This document shows, one piece after another, positions 1-7,721 of a stretch of DNA of 64,000 bases. The stretch is taken from the NCBI GenBank assembly GCA_014763615.1, contig JACXVB010000007.1, positions 52,504 to 116,503 on the forward strand, in the 5' to 3' direction. The position numbers and the translations under genes were made by a program. This stretch comes from Sphingobacteriales bacterium (GTDB taxonomy: Bacteria > Bacteroidota > Bacteroidia > Sphingobacteriales > Sphingobacteriaceae). Each line of letters starts with the position of its first letter. The stretch's first letter is position 1. The notes under the pieces are model-generated. The model saw only the letters and a list, made by a program, of their open reading frames with translations. It made no database searches and was not told the origin of the DNA.

Positions 1-35
1 ATTAACTGCCAAATTTTTATCAAATTAAATCCCAT

Positions 36-329
36 TTAAACCGCAATTAATTCATCGTTATTGTTAACTATTACTTCGTCTGCGTTGGTGCTTAATAAAT
101 CAATTGCACTTGGCTGTCCACCGCTGATCACCAGCTTTCCGCTCTCGGCGATATAGTCTGCATAAACTTTAATGGCTTGCTCACTAGCAGGATTATTTAA
201 AATTTGTCCGGGCAAAATATCAGCATCCATTGCCAAGCCATTGGCATTGGCAAAATCAAACAATGCTGCCGGAGTTCCATAAACCTGCACACATACATCC
301 ATTAAATTTTGTCCACTTAATACTATCAT
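36..329 (-). CDS. LysM-like phage tail protein
   Basis: A 97-residue protein whose N-terminal half (GQNLMDVCVQVYG, then a PGQIL turn near residue 42) looks like the LysM-type fold of tail/baseplate proteins of the phage P2 gpX kind. The start codon overlaps the stop of the upstream gene as ATGA, so the two are probably translationally coupled. It is the last gene of the leftward late operon visible here. The role as a tail-hub or baseplate linker is inferred from fold and position; no catalytic motif is seen. Confidence 0.6.
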   Translation of the reverse strand: MIVLSGQNLMDVCVQVYGTPAALFDFANANGLAMDADILPGQILNNPASEQAIKVYADYIAESGKLVISGGQPSAIDLLSTNADEVIVNNNDELIAV

Positions 330-955
330 AAGCCCTTCATTATTTTTTTTGAGTTTGCCACCGATTGTATTTTTAACTCCACAGGCTCATCACTTAATGC
401 ACTTATTACATACGGTTGAATATTACTGTAACCTTCTACCTCTGGAAGTTTTAAATCAGTGATGACGATGTTATGAATGTCTAGCAGGTTCAATAAAGCT
501 GTGGTCACTTGCATTTCTTGGTTAACCTTAAAAAGCTGGTGCAAGCTATTGACTAAATCTTCTGGGTATTCATCGCTATTGTAATTGATTAAAATTCCTC
601 TAATGGTTATTTGGTAATCATCAATATTGATATATTCTTTAACTGTACCATCTTTACCTTTTAGTGGGGTTTTTACGATATTCTTAGCCGCAGAGACATC
701 TAATAAAGGCCAGTCTGGGAAGGTATAATCTTTAAATCCTCCATTAACAGGTATTTTACAGGTAATTACCTCATATACCGGTGCGCCTAACAAAGAATAC
801 GCTTTGGCTTTAGATTTCACCTGAGTGGAAGGGGTTGCGAATTCAATCGACCCCTCATCACTCTGGCTTTCGGTGGGGATGGCAAAGCGCACACCTTTAA
901 TACCAAAAACTTTGGTATAAAGATCAATGAGATTAAAGCTGTTATACTGTGCCAC
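326..955 (-). CDS. Phage tail protein, DUF6046-like
   Basis: A 209-residue protein directly downstream of the tail chaperone genes. It starts with GTG, two bases after the stop of the frameshifted chaperone reading frame; no ATG fits. Residues 90-150 hold a beta-rich stretch around DYQITIRGILINY, reminiscent of the DUF6046 family found in Bacteroidota phages; I recognise it only loosely. No signal peptide or membrane segment. Position after sheath, tube and chaperones suggests a tail-tip or baseplate part. The stop overlaps the next start (ATGA). Confidence 0.55.
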   Translation of the reverse strand: MAQYNSFNLIDLYTKVFGIKGVRFAIPTESQSDEGSIEFATPSTQVKSKAKAYSLLGAPVYEVITCKIPVNGGFKDYTFPDWPLLDVSAAKNIVKTPLKGKDGTVKEYINIDDYQITIRGILINYNSDEYPEDLVNSLHQLFKVNQEMQVTTALLNLLDIHNIVITDLKLPEVEGYSNIQPYVISALSDEPVELKIQSVANSKKIMKGL

Positions 956-957
956 AA

Positions 958-1194
958 TTATAGATTTATCTTTTGTTTACCATCTGTCGAAAATCTTTGA
1001 CTTTCAAAATGAAAAGCAAATTGTAACTCTCGCCACCGTTCGGCATATTCCTCATCTGATAAAGTACCGGGGTCTATTTTAAAATGAAACCGCAGCAGTG
1101 CATTTATCTTTCTTAAAATGTCTTTTCCGCTTTTAACATTTATAGGCCGGGAAAGCTCTAATATTTCGCTGCCTCGGCCTTCAGAAAATTTAAA
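958..1194 (-). CDS. Tail assembly chaperone, -1 frameshift extension (E'-like)
   Basis: This frame has no start codon of its own but is open and codes a credible protein (76 codons from 1188 to 961, stop 960-958) with segments such as SGKDILRKINALLRFHF and EEYAERWRELQFAF. It overlaps the 3' end of the chaperone gene in the -1 frame. A U UUA AAU heptamer at 1194-1188 would let ribosomes pass from the first gene into it, giving a fusion of about 183 residues. P2 (E/E'), lambda (G/GT) and many tailed phages make their tail chaperones this way. Confidence 0.75.
   Translation of the reverse strand, partial: FKFSEGRGSEILELSRPINVKSGKDILRKINALLRFHFKIDPGTLSDEEYAERWRELQFAFHFESQRFSTDGKQKINL
1144..1194 (-). 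promoter_or_regulatory. Programmed -1 ribosomal frameshift signal
   Basis: Read on the minus strand, the chaperone codons TCT TTA AAT contain the slippery heptamer T TTA AAT (1194-1188). After a 7-nt spacer comes AGGCCG (1180-1175), which pairs perfectly with CGGCCT (1149-1144) to form a downstream stem. Slippery site, spacer and stem match the standard layout of a -1 frameshift signal. After slippage the frame is open to 958. Confidence 0.75.
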
Positions 1195-1508
1195 GAGGCG
1201 TATAACCTTGTTTGTGCCGGGATAGCCACATCATCATTGGTTTGATGACGTTTGTCGCCTCCCAACCATGTGTTTTGAGCTAAAAATTCGCGAGCTTCAA
1301 ACATTAATCCATCAGTAGCTTTATTCACTACGTTTGCTAATACATCACGGTCTGGTTTCCGGTAATAGCCAACAGCTTTATCATCTTTACTTACTTCTAC
1401 AGAAATGATGTGTACTTCGCCATGTTTTGCTTTCCAAGCATCTAACTGTGCCTGTGTAACACCGCCCGCTAACATTTTAGGAGCGCCTTCTAAATTTTGC
1501 TTTGCCAT
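1158..1508 (-). CDS. Tail assembly chaperone (E/G-like)
   Basis: A 116-residue soluble protein placed directly after the tail tube gene, the usual place for the short tail assembly chaperone that binds the tape measure. The sequence (KHGEVHIISVEVSKDDKAVG, then YYRKPDRDVLANV) resembles small chaperones of contractile-tailed phages. Its stop TAG lies beyond a slippery heptamer at 1194-1188, so a minority of ribosomes should continue in the -1 frame. A terminator hairpin separates it from the tube gene, so readthrough or an own promoter must supply its mRNA. Confidence 0.7.
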   Translation of the reverse strand: MAKQNLEGAPKMLAGGVTQAQLDAWKAKHGEVHIISVEVSKDDKAVGYYRKPDRDVLANVVNKATDGLMFEAREFLAQNTWLGGDKRHQTNDDVAIPAQTRLYASLNFLKAEAAKY

Positions 1509-1534
1509 TTTTAAAATTGTTTTGTTTTTTACCT

Positions 1535-1565
1535 AAAAAGCCCACTGCAAATCATCACAGTGGGC
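1535..1565 (-). terminator. Rho-independent terminator after tail tube gene
   Basis: On the minus strand an 8-bp stem GCCCACTG/CAGTGGGC (1565-1540) is followed by five Ts. It lies between the tube gene and the chaperone gene, so it probably lowers chaperone expression relative to sheath and tube. Confidence 0.7.
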
Positions 1566-1585
1566 AACCAATTATTAAATCTAAC

Positions 1586-2011
1586 TTATGAGTTCCAATC
1601 TATTTCCCCCACGTATAGCGGCAATTCGACCTCTATTTCTTTTACCTCACCACTATTAGTACCCCTTTTTTGACTCATAAACTTGCAGCCTTTTAAAACG
1701 TGGGTCGTCAATTTGTTATTTAAAACGTAGCTCACCGGGATGTCGAAAGGTTCAATATCCTGTATGCTAGAGCCAGCAGGTAAAGATTTATTTAAAACCT
1801 CAATCTCACTCATCTCAACGGTTAGCTTCCCTTCAGCTGTGTAATTTCCTCTTACATAGCCAATGTCTTTTTTACCTCGACCCTTTACACCTTTTATTTC
1901 TTCTTGGTCTCCGTACTCAATAGCTTTAATGCCATTAAGGTTACGACCTAGCAAGTTCACCCTCACAGATGACCAGCTGTATAATTCTCCGTTAATTGCT
2001 ATCTCACTCAT
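1586..2011 (-). CDS. Phage tail tube protein
   Basis: A 141-residue protein that begins with MSEIAINGELYSW and is rich in beta strands, like the tube proteins of contractile-tailed phages that stack as hexameric rings inside the sheath. It follows the sheath gene after 5 bases and ends just before a terminator, the usual sheath-tube arrangement. The segment DQEEIKGVKGRGKKDIGYVRG matches the loop region typical of Mu-like tube proteins. No catalytic residues are expected. Confidence 0.75.
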   Translation of the reverse strand: MSEIAINGELYSWSSVRVNLLGRNLNGIKAIEYGDQEEIKGVKGRGKKDIGYVRGNYTAEGKLTVEMSEIEVLNKSLPAGSSIQDIEPFDIPVSYVLNNKLTTHVLKGCKFMSQKRGTNSGEVKEIEVELPLYVGEIDWNS

Positions 2012-2016
2012 TTTAA

Positions 2017-3246
2017 TTAAGATTTAAATGGGTTATAAAATCCGATAGAAATAGTAATCTGACGAGCTATTGATACCGGTATAAAAGAAATTTCTGTTAA
2101 GATTAAAGACGTTGATAACACATCTTGCTCAGGGTCGATATAGCAGTCAATACCGCCGCTGATATCGCCATCTATTAGCATATTTCTTAAACTTTGTTTG
2201 CCAATAGTTTCTAATGCCTTAACATCTTCTGCCGAAAGTTTACCTGTATCCGGATCAACAGATACGCGATTTTTTACTTTTGGTAAAAGAGCTTGGCGAG
2301 CTAAGAAAATTGCTTTTTCAATGGTTCTGTTGTTTTCAATATAGGCGAAATCATTATCTGCTAATACAGAACAGGTGCTGCTATCATTGAGGTAAAAACC
2401 ATCCAGTCCGGCAACAGCCTGCGGGAAAATATATCCCTTATCGTTTAGCTCATCTAAATCTGCATCAGCGTAGCTATTAACATCTAAATTAGAGCTTAAG
2501 CCGGCGTTAACAAACAAACCTAAACCCACGTTTTGCAAATTAAAATCAGCAGTAAACTCACCAATATTTTGGCTTACGGCAGCTTTAGAAATTAAACCTA
2601 ATACATCGCCAACGGCTGCATAAGCTGCATCTTGTGCGGCTACGGTTAAATCTTGCGCAATGGTAACGCTTACATTAGGGCTTTGTAAAGTTCTAAGGTC
2701 TTTAGCAGCTGCCGCAGTTCCATTAAAGTTTCTGCCTTCAAGGATAAACCCTGCATACCTAAACTTAGTGAACTCATCGTCATAGATGGCTTGGGCGTTA
2801 GGGATGGCGGTTAAAACGTCTTCGTCTAGGCCATTGGTTAAGGTAGGGGTATATCCTGCGGCAGGGTTTCTGGTTACGCCAACCCATTTGATTTTACCTC
2901 CGCATTCGCGTAATAACTTTTTAGCAAAGTTTTTGGTTACATCACATAAATCAGCCATAGCATTTGTCTGATCTGCCACCATTATATAAAGCGTTCCGCT
3001 TGAATTGCGCTTAAAGAAGCGATCAATATGGTGATAAACTAAAACGTTGTTAGTAGTATCATAAGCCGCATCTATACCAATAGCCGCAGCATCTCTTGTA
3101 CTTTTTAGTGGATATATATCCCCTAGGTTTAGCTTTCCAGCTACAGCAACGCCAGTGGTTACTAAGCCGCAAACACCATCGGTATTGGCAGACCTACGAC
3201 CTAATGCGCCGTTTCTTTTAATTATGGTAACGTTAGAACGAGCCAT
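2017..3246 (-). CDS. Phage tail sheath protein, DUF2586-like
   Basis: A 409-residue protein beginning MARSNVTIIKRNGALGR, with the Ala/Gly-rich middle and the C-terminal strand region (RQITISIGFYNPF) expected of a contractile tail sheath. It resembles the DUF2586 sheath family of Bacteroidota Mu-like phages. Length and the position immediately before the tube gene agree. It makes the outer layer of a myovirus tail. The gene begins 3 bases after the stop of the holin/spanin-like gene. Confidence 0.8.
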   Translation of the reverse strand: MARSNVTIIKRNGALGRRSANTDGVCGLVTTGVAVAGKLNLGDIYPLKSTRDAAAIGIDAAYDTTNNVLVYHHIDRFFKRNSSGTLYIMVADQTNAMADLCDVTKNFAKKLLRECGGKIKWVGVTRNPAAGYTPTLTNGLDEDVLTAIPNAQAIYDDEFTKFRYAGFILEGRNFNGTAAAAKDLRTLQSPNVSVTIAQDLTVAAQDAAYAAVGDVLGLISKAAVSQNIGEFTADFNLQNVGLGLFVNAGLSSNLDVNSYADADLDELNDKGYIFPQAVAGLDGFYLNDSSTCSVLADNDFAYIENNRTIEKAIFLARQALLPKVKNRVSVDPDTGKLSAEDVKALETIGKQSLRNMLIDGDISGGIDCYIDPEQDVLSTSLILTEISFIPVSIARQITISIGFYNPFKS

Positions 3247-3248
3247 GT

Positions 3249-3965
3249 TTATCTTTTTAAAGGGTTAATTGATTTAATAAATAGTAAGATGATTAAGGCC
3301 GATAAAGAGCCAATTAATAACCATCCCAAAACGGGCATCTTGGTAACCACTACATCTTTCTTGGTGATTTCTTGCCGCATCTTATTAATTTCGGCAACCA
3401 CAGCCTTCAATACCTGGTCTTTACTTTCACAACTGGCTTGTAGTTTACCGTACTGATCTATCCAATAAGTAAGCTCTGCTTTAGATTGAGGATCAGTAAC
3501 TTTTTGATGTGGTAACTCTGGTCTTGCAGGAATAGGTTTACCAGAGTGTACAGCAGCTGTACTATCTTTTTGATACTGCTTGTATTTTTTAAGCCAAACG
3601 CTAAAAAGACTATCTACATTAATAGATTGGCTTACTTTTGCTCCTTTTACAGGCACATCTACCGTTCGGTAATTAATAGCAACACTATCTTTAATAGTGG
3701 TAACCTCTTTGGGTTTGATGATTTTGCAGCCAGAGAATAGGGCAGAAAATGCAAACAGAATGATTACCGCTTTTAAGGTGTTTTTATCCGGAGGGAAAAA
3801 CTGCAAAGCAAAATCTATTACGGCACCAGCAACCAATAGCCAAAATGCGAGCTTTGGATCACCTTGCGCATACTGGCTCACTGCCAAAGTACCTATCAAG
3901 CCCTTTAAGGCTAAGGTGGTTTTTTTTATCAATGGCGTGTTTTCTTTAAAATAGTTGCCTAACAT
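3249..3965 (-). CDS. Putative holin fused to unimolecular spanin-like lipoprotein
   Basis: A 238-residue membrane protein with an unusual plan. Residues 15-60 give one or two membrane segments (holin-like), followed by the hydrophobic stretch AVIILFAFSALFSGC, a good lipobox, then about 120 periplasmic residues with a helical part, and a C-terminal membrane segment (LGWLLIGSLSALIILLFI). From the lipobox on, this is the topology of a unimolecular spanin. There is no ATG between the two parts. It overlaps the DUF5675 gene by 7 bases, consistent with a lysis cassette. The function is inferred. Confidence 0.55.
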   Translation of the reverse strand: MLGNYFKENTPLIKKTTLALKGLIGTLAVSQYAQGDPKLAFWLLVAGAVIDFALQFFPPDKNTLKAVIILFAFSALFSGCKIIKPKEVTTIKDSVAINYRTVDVPVKGAKVSQSINVDSLFSVWLKKYKQYQKDSTAAVHSGKPIPARPELPHQKVTDPQSKAELTYWIDQYGKLQASCESKDQVLKAVVAEINKMRQEITKKDVVVTKMPVLGWLLIGSLSALIILLFIKSINPLKR

Positions 3966-4393
3966 GATTCAATAGTGATATAAACTTTTTCTGTTTTAAG
4001 TGCTTGCTCTATTTTTTCTAAAAGCGGCTGAAATGCGAGGCGGCTGTTAGCAACAAAGTCTTTGCTATACGCTTGTCCAACCAATAAGCACCCTTCTGTA
4101 TCTTCGGCATCATTACCCGGATGAATTCTAATACCTGCGTAACCCGGCACATTTAACAATAAAGGCAAGCTTTTTTTAAACCGATTACTGTAGCTAATCA
4201 CCACTTCATATCTTCCGGTTGGGATGGCTGTTTTGCCGTAAACTTTCAACTTTTGGATTAAAGACAAATCGCTGCTTTTTTGCAAGCCTCGGTCTTTATC
4301 TTCTAAAGTGTAACATTCAAAAACACCATTGATAAGTAACTTACCAATAGTGCTAATGTCTGATTTTTGAAATCTTAGAAGTTTAAGCTCCAT
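3959..4393 (-). CDS. DUF5675-family protein, probable lysis-module enzyme
   Basis: The chosen start (MELKLLRF) overlaps the end of the upstream gene by 11 bases; a longer version would run far into that gene. The 144-residue protein carries IRIHPGN followed by DTEGCLLVG, the hallmark of DUF5675, a family found in phage lysis regions with an L,D-transpeptidase-like His/Cys pattern. It precedes the holin/spanin-like gene. An endolysin-type role is possible but not shown. Confidence 0.6.
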   Translation of the reverse strand: MELKLLRFQKSDISTIGKLLINGVFECYTLEDKDRGLQKSSDLSLIQKLKVYGKTAIPTGRYEVVISYSNRFKKSLPLLLNVPGYAGIRIHPGNDAEDTEGCLLVGQAYSKDFVANSRLAFQPLLEKIEQALKTEKVYITIESC

Positions 4394-4811
4394 TACCTGC
4401 TTGTTTTTCGCGTTCAGCTTTTGCAGCTTCGGCTGCTTCTGCCTGTGCCTTGTTCTCTGCATCAATTAAATCTTTCAATTTATCTTCTGATGCCTTTAAC
4501 ACAGTTTTTCTGGTGTCGCCTTCAATAAGATTATTCACTTCCTCTACCGTGGCTGCTTTAGCAATCATGGCGATTACATCTTTAGCCGGTAAAGCTTTAT
4601 CATTCTCTACCACTTCATTTTCTTCCTCATCACGCTCAAAACGTTCAACCGTTTTATCGCCCAATTTAGCAGCATGAGCTATTGCGTAGTTTCTGCCTTG
4701 TTTATCTCCTAAGAATACCTGCGCATCAGAGGTTACATAAACCGCATCTATGTGCTTGTGATAATCTAAAGCAGCTTCTGCTTTAGCTTTTAATTCTTCT
4801 TTATTTGCCAT
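4383..4811 (-). CDS. Phage structural protein of unknown function
   Basis: A 142-residue, strongly charged protein. The first 60 residues include VTSDAQVFLGDKQGRNYAIA, then an acidic linker (ERDEEENEVVEND) and a helical Ala/Lys/Glu-rich tail. It follows the major capsid gene, from which it is separated by a 10-bp hairpin. Genes in this place in Mu-like Bacteroidota phages are usually head-associated. I do not recognise a domain and do not assign a function. Confidence 0.6.
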   Translation of the reverse strand: MANKEELKAKAEAALDYHKHIDAVYVTSDAQVFLGDKQGRNYAIAHAAKLGDKTVERFERDEEENEVVENDKALPAKDVIAMIAKAATVEEVNNLIEGDTRKTVLKASEDKLKDLIDAENKAQAEAAEAAKAEREKQAGNGA

Positions 4812-4833
4812 TTTCTTATATTTTACCAGAGGC

Positions 4834-4856
4834 TAGCAGCTTTATAAAAGCTGCTA
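4834..4856. terminator. Hairpin between capsid gene and next late gene
   Basis: A perfect 10-bp stem TAGCAGCTTT/AAAGCTGCTA with a 3-base loop lies between the two late genes. There is no T-run on the minus strand, so it may stabilise mRNA or attenuate rather than terminate. Confidence 0.4.
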
Positions 4857-4883
4857 ACTCCTGAACTTAGCTATTCTTTGATT

Positions 4884-5918
4884 TTAGTTACCGATGATTG
4901 CACCGATGTATTTACCTCTAATAGGTAGTGCTAAGAATCTCTTTTGGAAACCTACAATGTCGCCTCTGTTTTCTGGGTCTTTCAACCTTGAGAACATATC
5001 GTAAGTACCCTCAGCTCTCATCACTTCATATCCTGAAAAGAATACAGATGAGATGATGTCGTCTCCTGCACTTGCAGCACCGTAAGCCTTTTTGGTTTTA
5101 AGCGTACCATCATACACCGGCATTACACTGGTATTGTGCACTTTAAAACTATAGAGCATTCCGCTACCACCTTGTCCAAATACATCTTTAAACAATACCT
5201 TGTCTTCTTTTTTCAATTTAGCTTTGTGTATTCCACTTAATACCACTACGCGTCTATCTTTTGGCACATCTAAATCGTCAAACTTCTGTTCGGCATCAAT
5301 AAAAGCATCAATAATGCTAGAGCCAATTTCAATTACTGGGGTGTTAGCTCCATTGGCTGATGGCGCATAGTTCCAAATGGCTTTCTTTACATTTTCTTTG
5401 TAAAGCGCATTACGGTGTTGACGTACTACAGATTCCATTTTTGAGTAAGCCAATTGCACTGCTTCGGCATTTCTTACCACGGTGTTTTCAGTGTCGTAGT
5501 AATCTAATGGTAAAGCCAAAGGCACATCTGTACGTTCACTAATGGCGATAGGGTAAGAACTGTTATTTACCAACACGGTAGGATCAACACCTGCGTCGGC
5601 TAAGTTGATGGTATTGTTTTCCACAAAAGAACTCATATCTTCTGCTTCTAATAAGAAAGACCCGTCTGGGTAAAATCTCTCCATCAATTTGGAAATCCAA
5701 ATTTCTTTCAGCAAACCACTTAAGGCCATACCTCGCTCCATAATTGGAGCACCGGTAATATAGAATTTCACTAATGCAAATACGAGCATTAAAGCATTAG
5801 GAATAACTGCGGCTAATAGCAAAGCGCTAAGGCTATCTACGCCGAATAAACCTGCAATAAAAACACCGATTAAGGCATTTTGTAAAACTGCGGTGAGGTT
5901 GTGTGTTGTTGTTTTCAC
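4884..5918 (-). CDS. Major capsid protein
   Basis: A 344-residue protein placed after the prohead protease/scaffold gene. The core (ISKLMERFYPDGSFLLEAED, later SSVFFSGYEVMRAEG) and the ending RFLALPIRGKYIG agree with the capsid of Bacteroidota Mu-like phages. Oddly, residues 7-55 are very hydrophobic and contain two membrane-like helices. In-frame Met60 and Met64 (5741 and 5729) are alternative starts that would remove them. If translated, the segment might be a delta-like domain cut off by the protease. Confidence 0.75.
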   Translation of the reverse strand: MKTTTHNLTAVLQNALIGVFIAGLFGVDSLSALLLAAVIPNALMLVFALVKFYITGAPIMERGMALSGLLKEIWISKLMERFYPDGSFLLEAEDMSSFVENNTINLADAGVDPTVLVNNSSYPIAISERTDVPLALPLDYYDTENTVVRNAEAVQLAYSKMESVVRQHRNALYKENVKKAIWNYAPSANGANTPVIEIGSSIIDAFIDAEQKFDDLDVPKDRRVVVLSGIHKAKLKKEDKVLFKDVFGQGGSGMLYSFKVHNTSVMPVYDGTLKTKKAYGAASAGDDIISSVFFSGYEVMRAEGTYDMFSRLKDPENRGDIVGFQKRFLALPIRGKYIGAIIGN

Positions 5919-5966
5919 GTTTCTAAGAATTTAATTTTAATAAGCGATTGATACCTGCATTTTTAA

Positions 5967-6974
5967 TTAAGCGATAGCGCCAGCAGCTTTTAAATTTGCT
6001 TTAACACCTTCTACTAAATGGTTGAATTTTTCAGGATCATTTTTTTGCATTGCTGCTAATCCAATAGGGTCTTTCTCTGCCCAGTCGTGGTAAGTCCATT
6101 TTTCAGTTCCTGCTGCATCAGCTTGCGCAGATGGGTTGCCTGTAAGCACTACCTTTAATTCTACCGGCTTAATGGCAGATAAAGTTCTTTTGCATAGCTC
6201 TAAATTGGCTTTACCCAAATCTTCCCAAGCTTGTCTGTCTGCCGCCAAAATCAACTTGTTACTAATAGCATTATCTAATAATGCGGTTAGCTCTGCCGTT
6301 TCAGCTTGTTTTTGGGCGTTTTCAAACTCGGTAAGCTTAGTCTTTAAGGTATTTACCGTTAAATTTTGAGCGGCAAATTTTTCGCCCACTTGGTTTAATG
6401 CTGCTGCAAAATCTTCATCTTTTGCATCAGAACTCAACTGTAATTGTAAGCCGGCACTAGCACATAGCAAAACCAGCGCATTTAGGGTTTTTGGGTTCAT
6501 CTTTTGTTTTGGATTATTGTCTGATTGATTAATAGATAGGCAGTAAGCTTTAGCCTCTTCAACCGTTAATTGCTTTCTTTCTGCGTTGTACATTACTAAA
6601 GCATTTCGGTTGGCGGGTACTGGCGTAATAGAAATTTCTAGGAGTTCACATTCTAAAACCTCATCGTCTTTGATGGTAATAGGAATAATACCTATAGATG
6701 CACCGTTTAGCAATCCCTGCTCAACTTTATTATACATCTTCATGGCTTCATCATCTTCCTCATCAAATTGAGGTACACCAGTCATGTCCATGTTGCCTTT
6801 TTGCACATCTGCCCACAAACCCATGATTTTATCATAGTTGTGATTTAATAAGCAAACTGGATTAGCCAAGAAATTATCCATGTTAATACCAGGGGTATTT
6901 ACACGATAGCCATAAACATTGGTGCTTAAATCTGATACCTTAAAAGTCTTACTACTTTTTTTCATTACTGCCAA
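5967..6974 (-). CDS. Prohead protease with C-terminal scaffold domain
   Basis: A 335-residue protein. Residues 1-140 look like an HK97-type (U35/S78) prohead serine protease: the His region LLNHNYDKIMG, the Ser region NGASIGIIP, and the family-typical LLEISITPVPAN. Residues 180-260 are helical and charged, as in a scaffold, so this is a protease-scaffold fusion like Mu gpI/Z. It opens the leftward late operon, followed by capsid. Met1 or Met4 may be the start. Confidence 0.75.
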   Translation of the reverse strand: MAVMKKSSKTFKVSDLSTNVYGYRVNTPGINMDNFLANPVCLLNHNYDKIMGLWADVQKGNMDMTGVPQFDEEDDEAMKMYNKVEQGLLNGASIGIIPITIKDDEVLECELLEISITPVPANRNALVMYNAERKQLTVEEAKAYCLSINQSDNNPKQKMNPKTLNALVLLCASAGLQLQLSSDAKDEDFAAALNQVGEKFAAQNLTVNTLKTKLTEFENAQKQAETAELTALLDNAISNKLILAADRQAWEDLGKANLELCKRTLSAIKPVELKVVLTGNPSAQADAAGTEKWTYHDWAEKDPIGLAAMQKNDPEKFNHLVEGVKANLKAAGAIA

Positions 6975-7108
6975 ATTTGCCGCTTAATTTTCTGCTTATA
7001 AAATAGCTTTTGCAGAGATTAACGACAATTTGTCATATAAAAACAGACTTTTGATAAGGCAAGGAATAGCCTTTAAAATAAGGTAATATTTAGGCGCAAA
7101 TTTGTGAC
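6975..7108. promoter_or_regulatory. Divergent late promoter region with AATT-centred palindromes
   Basis: A 134-base AT-rich gap between the two diverging late operons. CAAATTTG occurs next to each start (6972-6979 and 7097-7104) and a perfect GACAATTTGTC lies between them (7024-7034). The symmetric layout suggests binding sites of a late activator. No clear Bacteroidota -33/-7 promoter pair could be fixed. Confidence 0.4.
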
Positions 7109-7546
7109 ATGGCCACAAAATCAAAAGACAACAGCCAACAGAAAAAAAGGGAAATAGCTTTAGACCTTTATCTCAATACAGATAAAAGCCAAAAGGAAAT
7201 TTGCCAAATCGTAGGCTGGACAGAGAAAACATTTTCTACCAATAAAGAGAAATATGGTTGGGAAAGTTTAAAAGGTGCTAATACCATCACAGCGCAAAAT
7301 ATCATTAAAAAGCTTTATCAAAAGTTAGAAACCTTAGCCAGCGCCGATGATATTAAACCGGATGCCTTAATTAAAGTGGCCAAATCTATCGAGATGATGA
7401 GTGATAAGAAAGTAACCCTTTCACACCACATCAACTGCGCCAAAGAATTTACAAGCTGGGTGATTAGCAAAGGCAAAATAAATGAGGCAAAAATCATCAA
7501 CTCTTTGCAGTATGAGTTTATCATGGAAAGGGGGGCAAATGCTTAA
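7109..7546 (+). CDS. Terminase small subunit-like protein
   Basis: A 145-residue protein with an N-terminal helix-turn-helix (DKSQKEICQIVGWTEKTFST) followed by a helical region, as in small terminases and the Mu gp27/DUF1804 type. It is the first gene of the rightward late operon, two genes before the large terminase. It would bind phage DNA and deliver it to the packaging motor. Assignment rests on HTH and position. Confidence 0.65.
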   Translation: MATKSKDNSQQKKREIALDLYLNTDKSQKEICQIVGWTEKTFSTNKEKYGWESLKGANTITAQNIIKKLYQKLETLASADDIKPDALIKVAKSIEMMSDKKVTLSHHINCAKEFTSWVISKGKINEAKIINSLQYEFIMERGANA

Positions 7547-7721
7547 ATTCCTAAGATGGTGTCATCAACACCAATATCTTCATTTATATAATAGCTATCA
7601 ATTTTGCACCCTTTGGTTTCCGCGTCGTGTAATTCCTTTGGCTGCCGAAAAAAAGCATAGCCAGTTTTTTAAATCGTCTCACCATCAAAAGATAAGAAGG
7701 AGGCGTAAAAATGGCCGTTAG
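7539..7721 (+). CDS. Small basic phage protein, unknown
   Basis: A 60-residue reading frame (MLKFLRWCHQHQYLHLYNSY...) whose ATG overlaps the end of the small terminase gene and whose end overlaps the start of the large terminase. It fills an otherwise empty 164-base gap and is coupled at both sides, which favours a real gene. It is His- and Arg-rich with no known domain. It could also be a mere coupling leader. Confidence 0.35.
   Translation: MLKFLRWCHQHQYLHLYNSYQFCTLWFPRRVIPLAAEKKHSQFFKSSHHQKIRRRRKNGR

Noticed and set aside
1158..1194. Treating the -1 frame extension as a separate gene with its own start
   Set aside because: No ATG, GTG or TTG with suitable context gives the conserved-looking N-terminal part; frameshifting explains it better.
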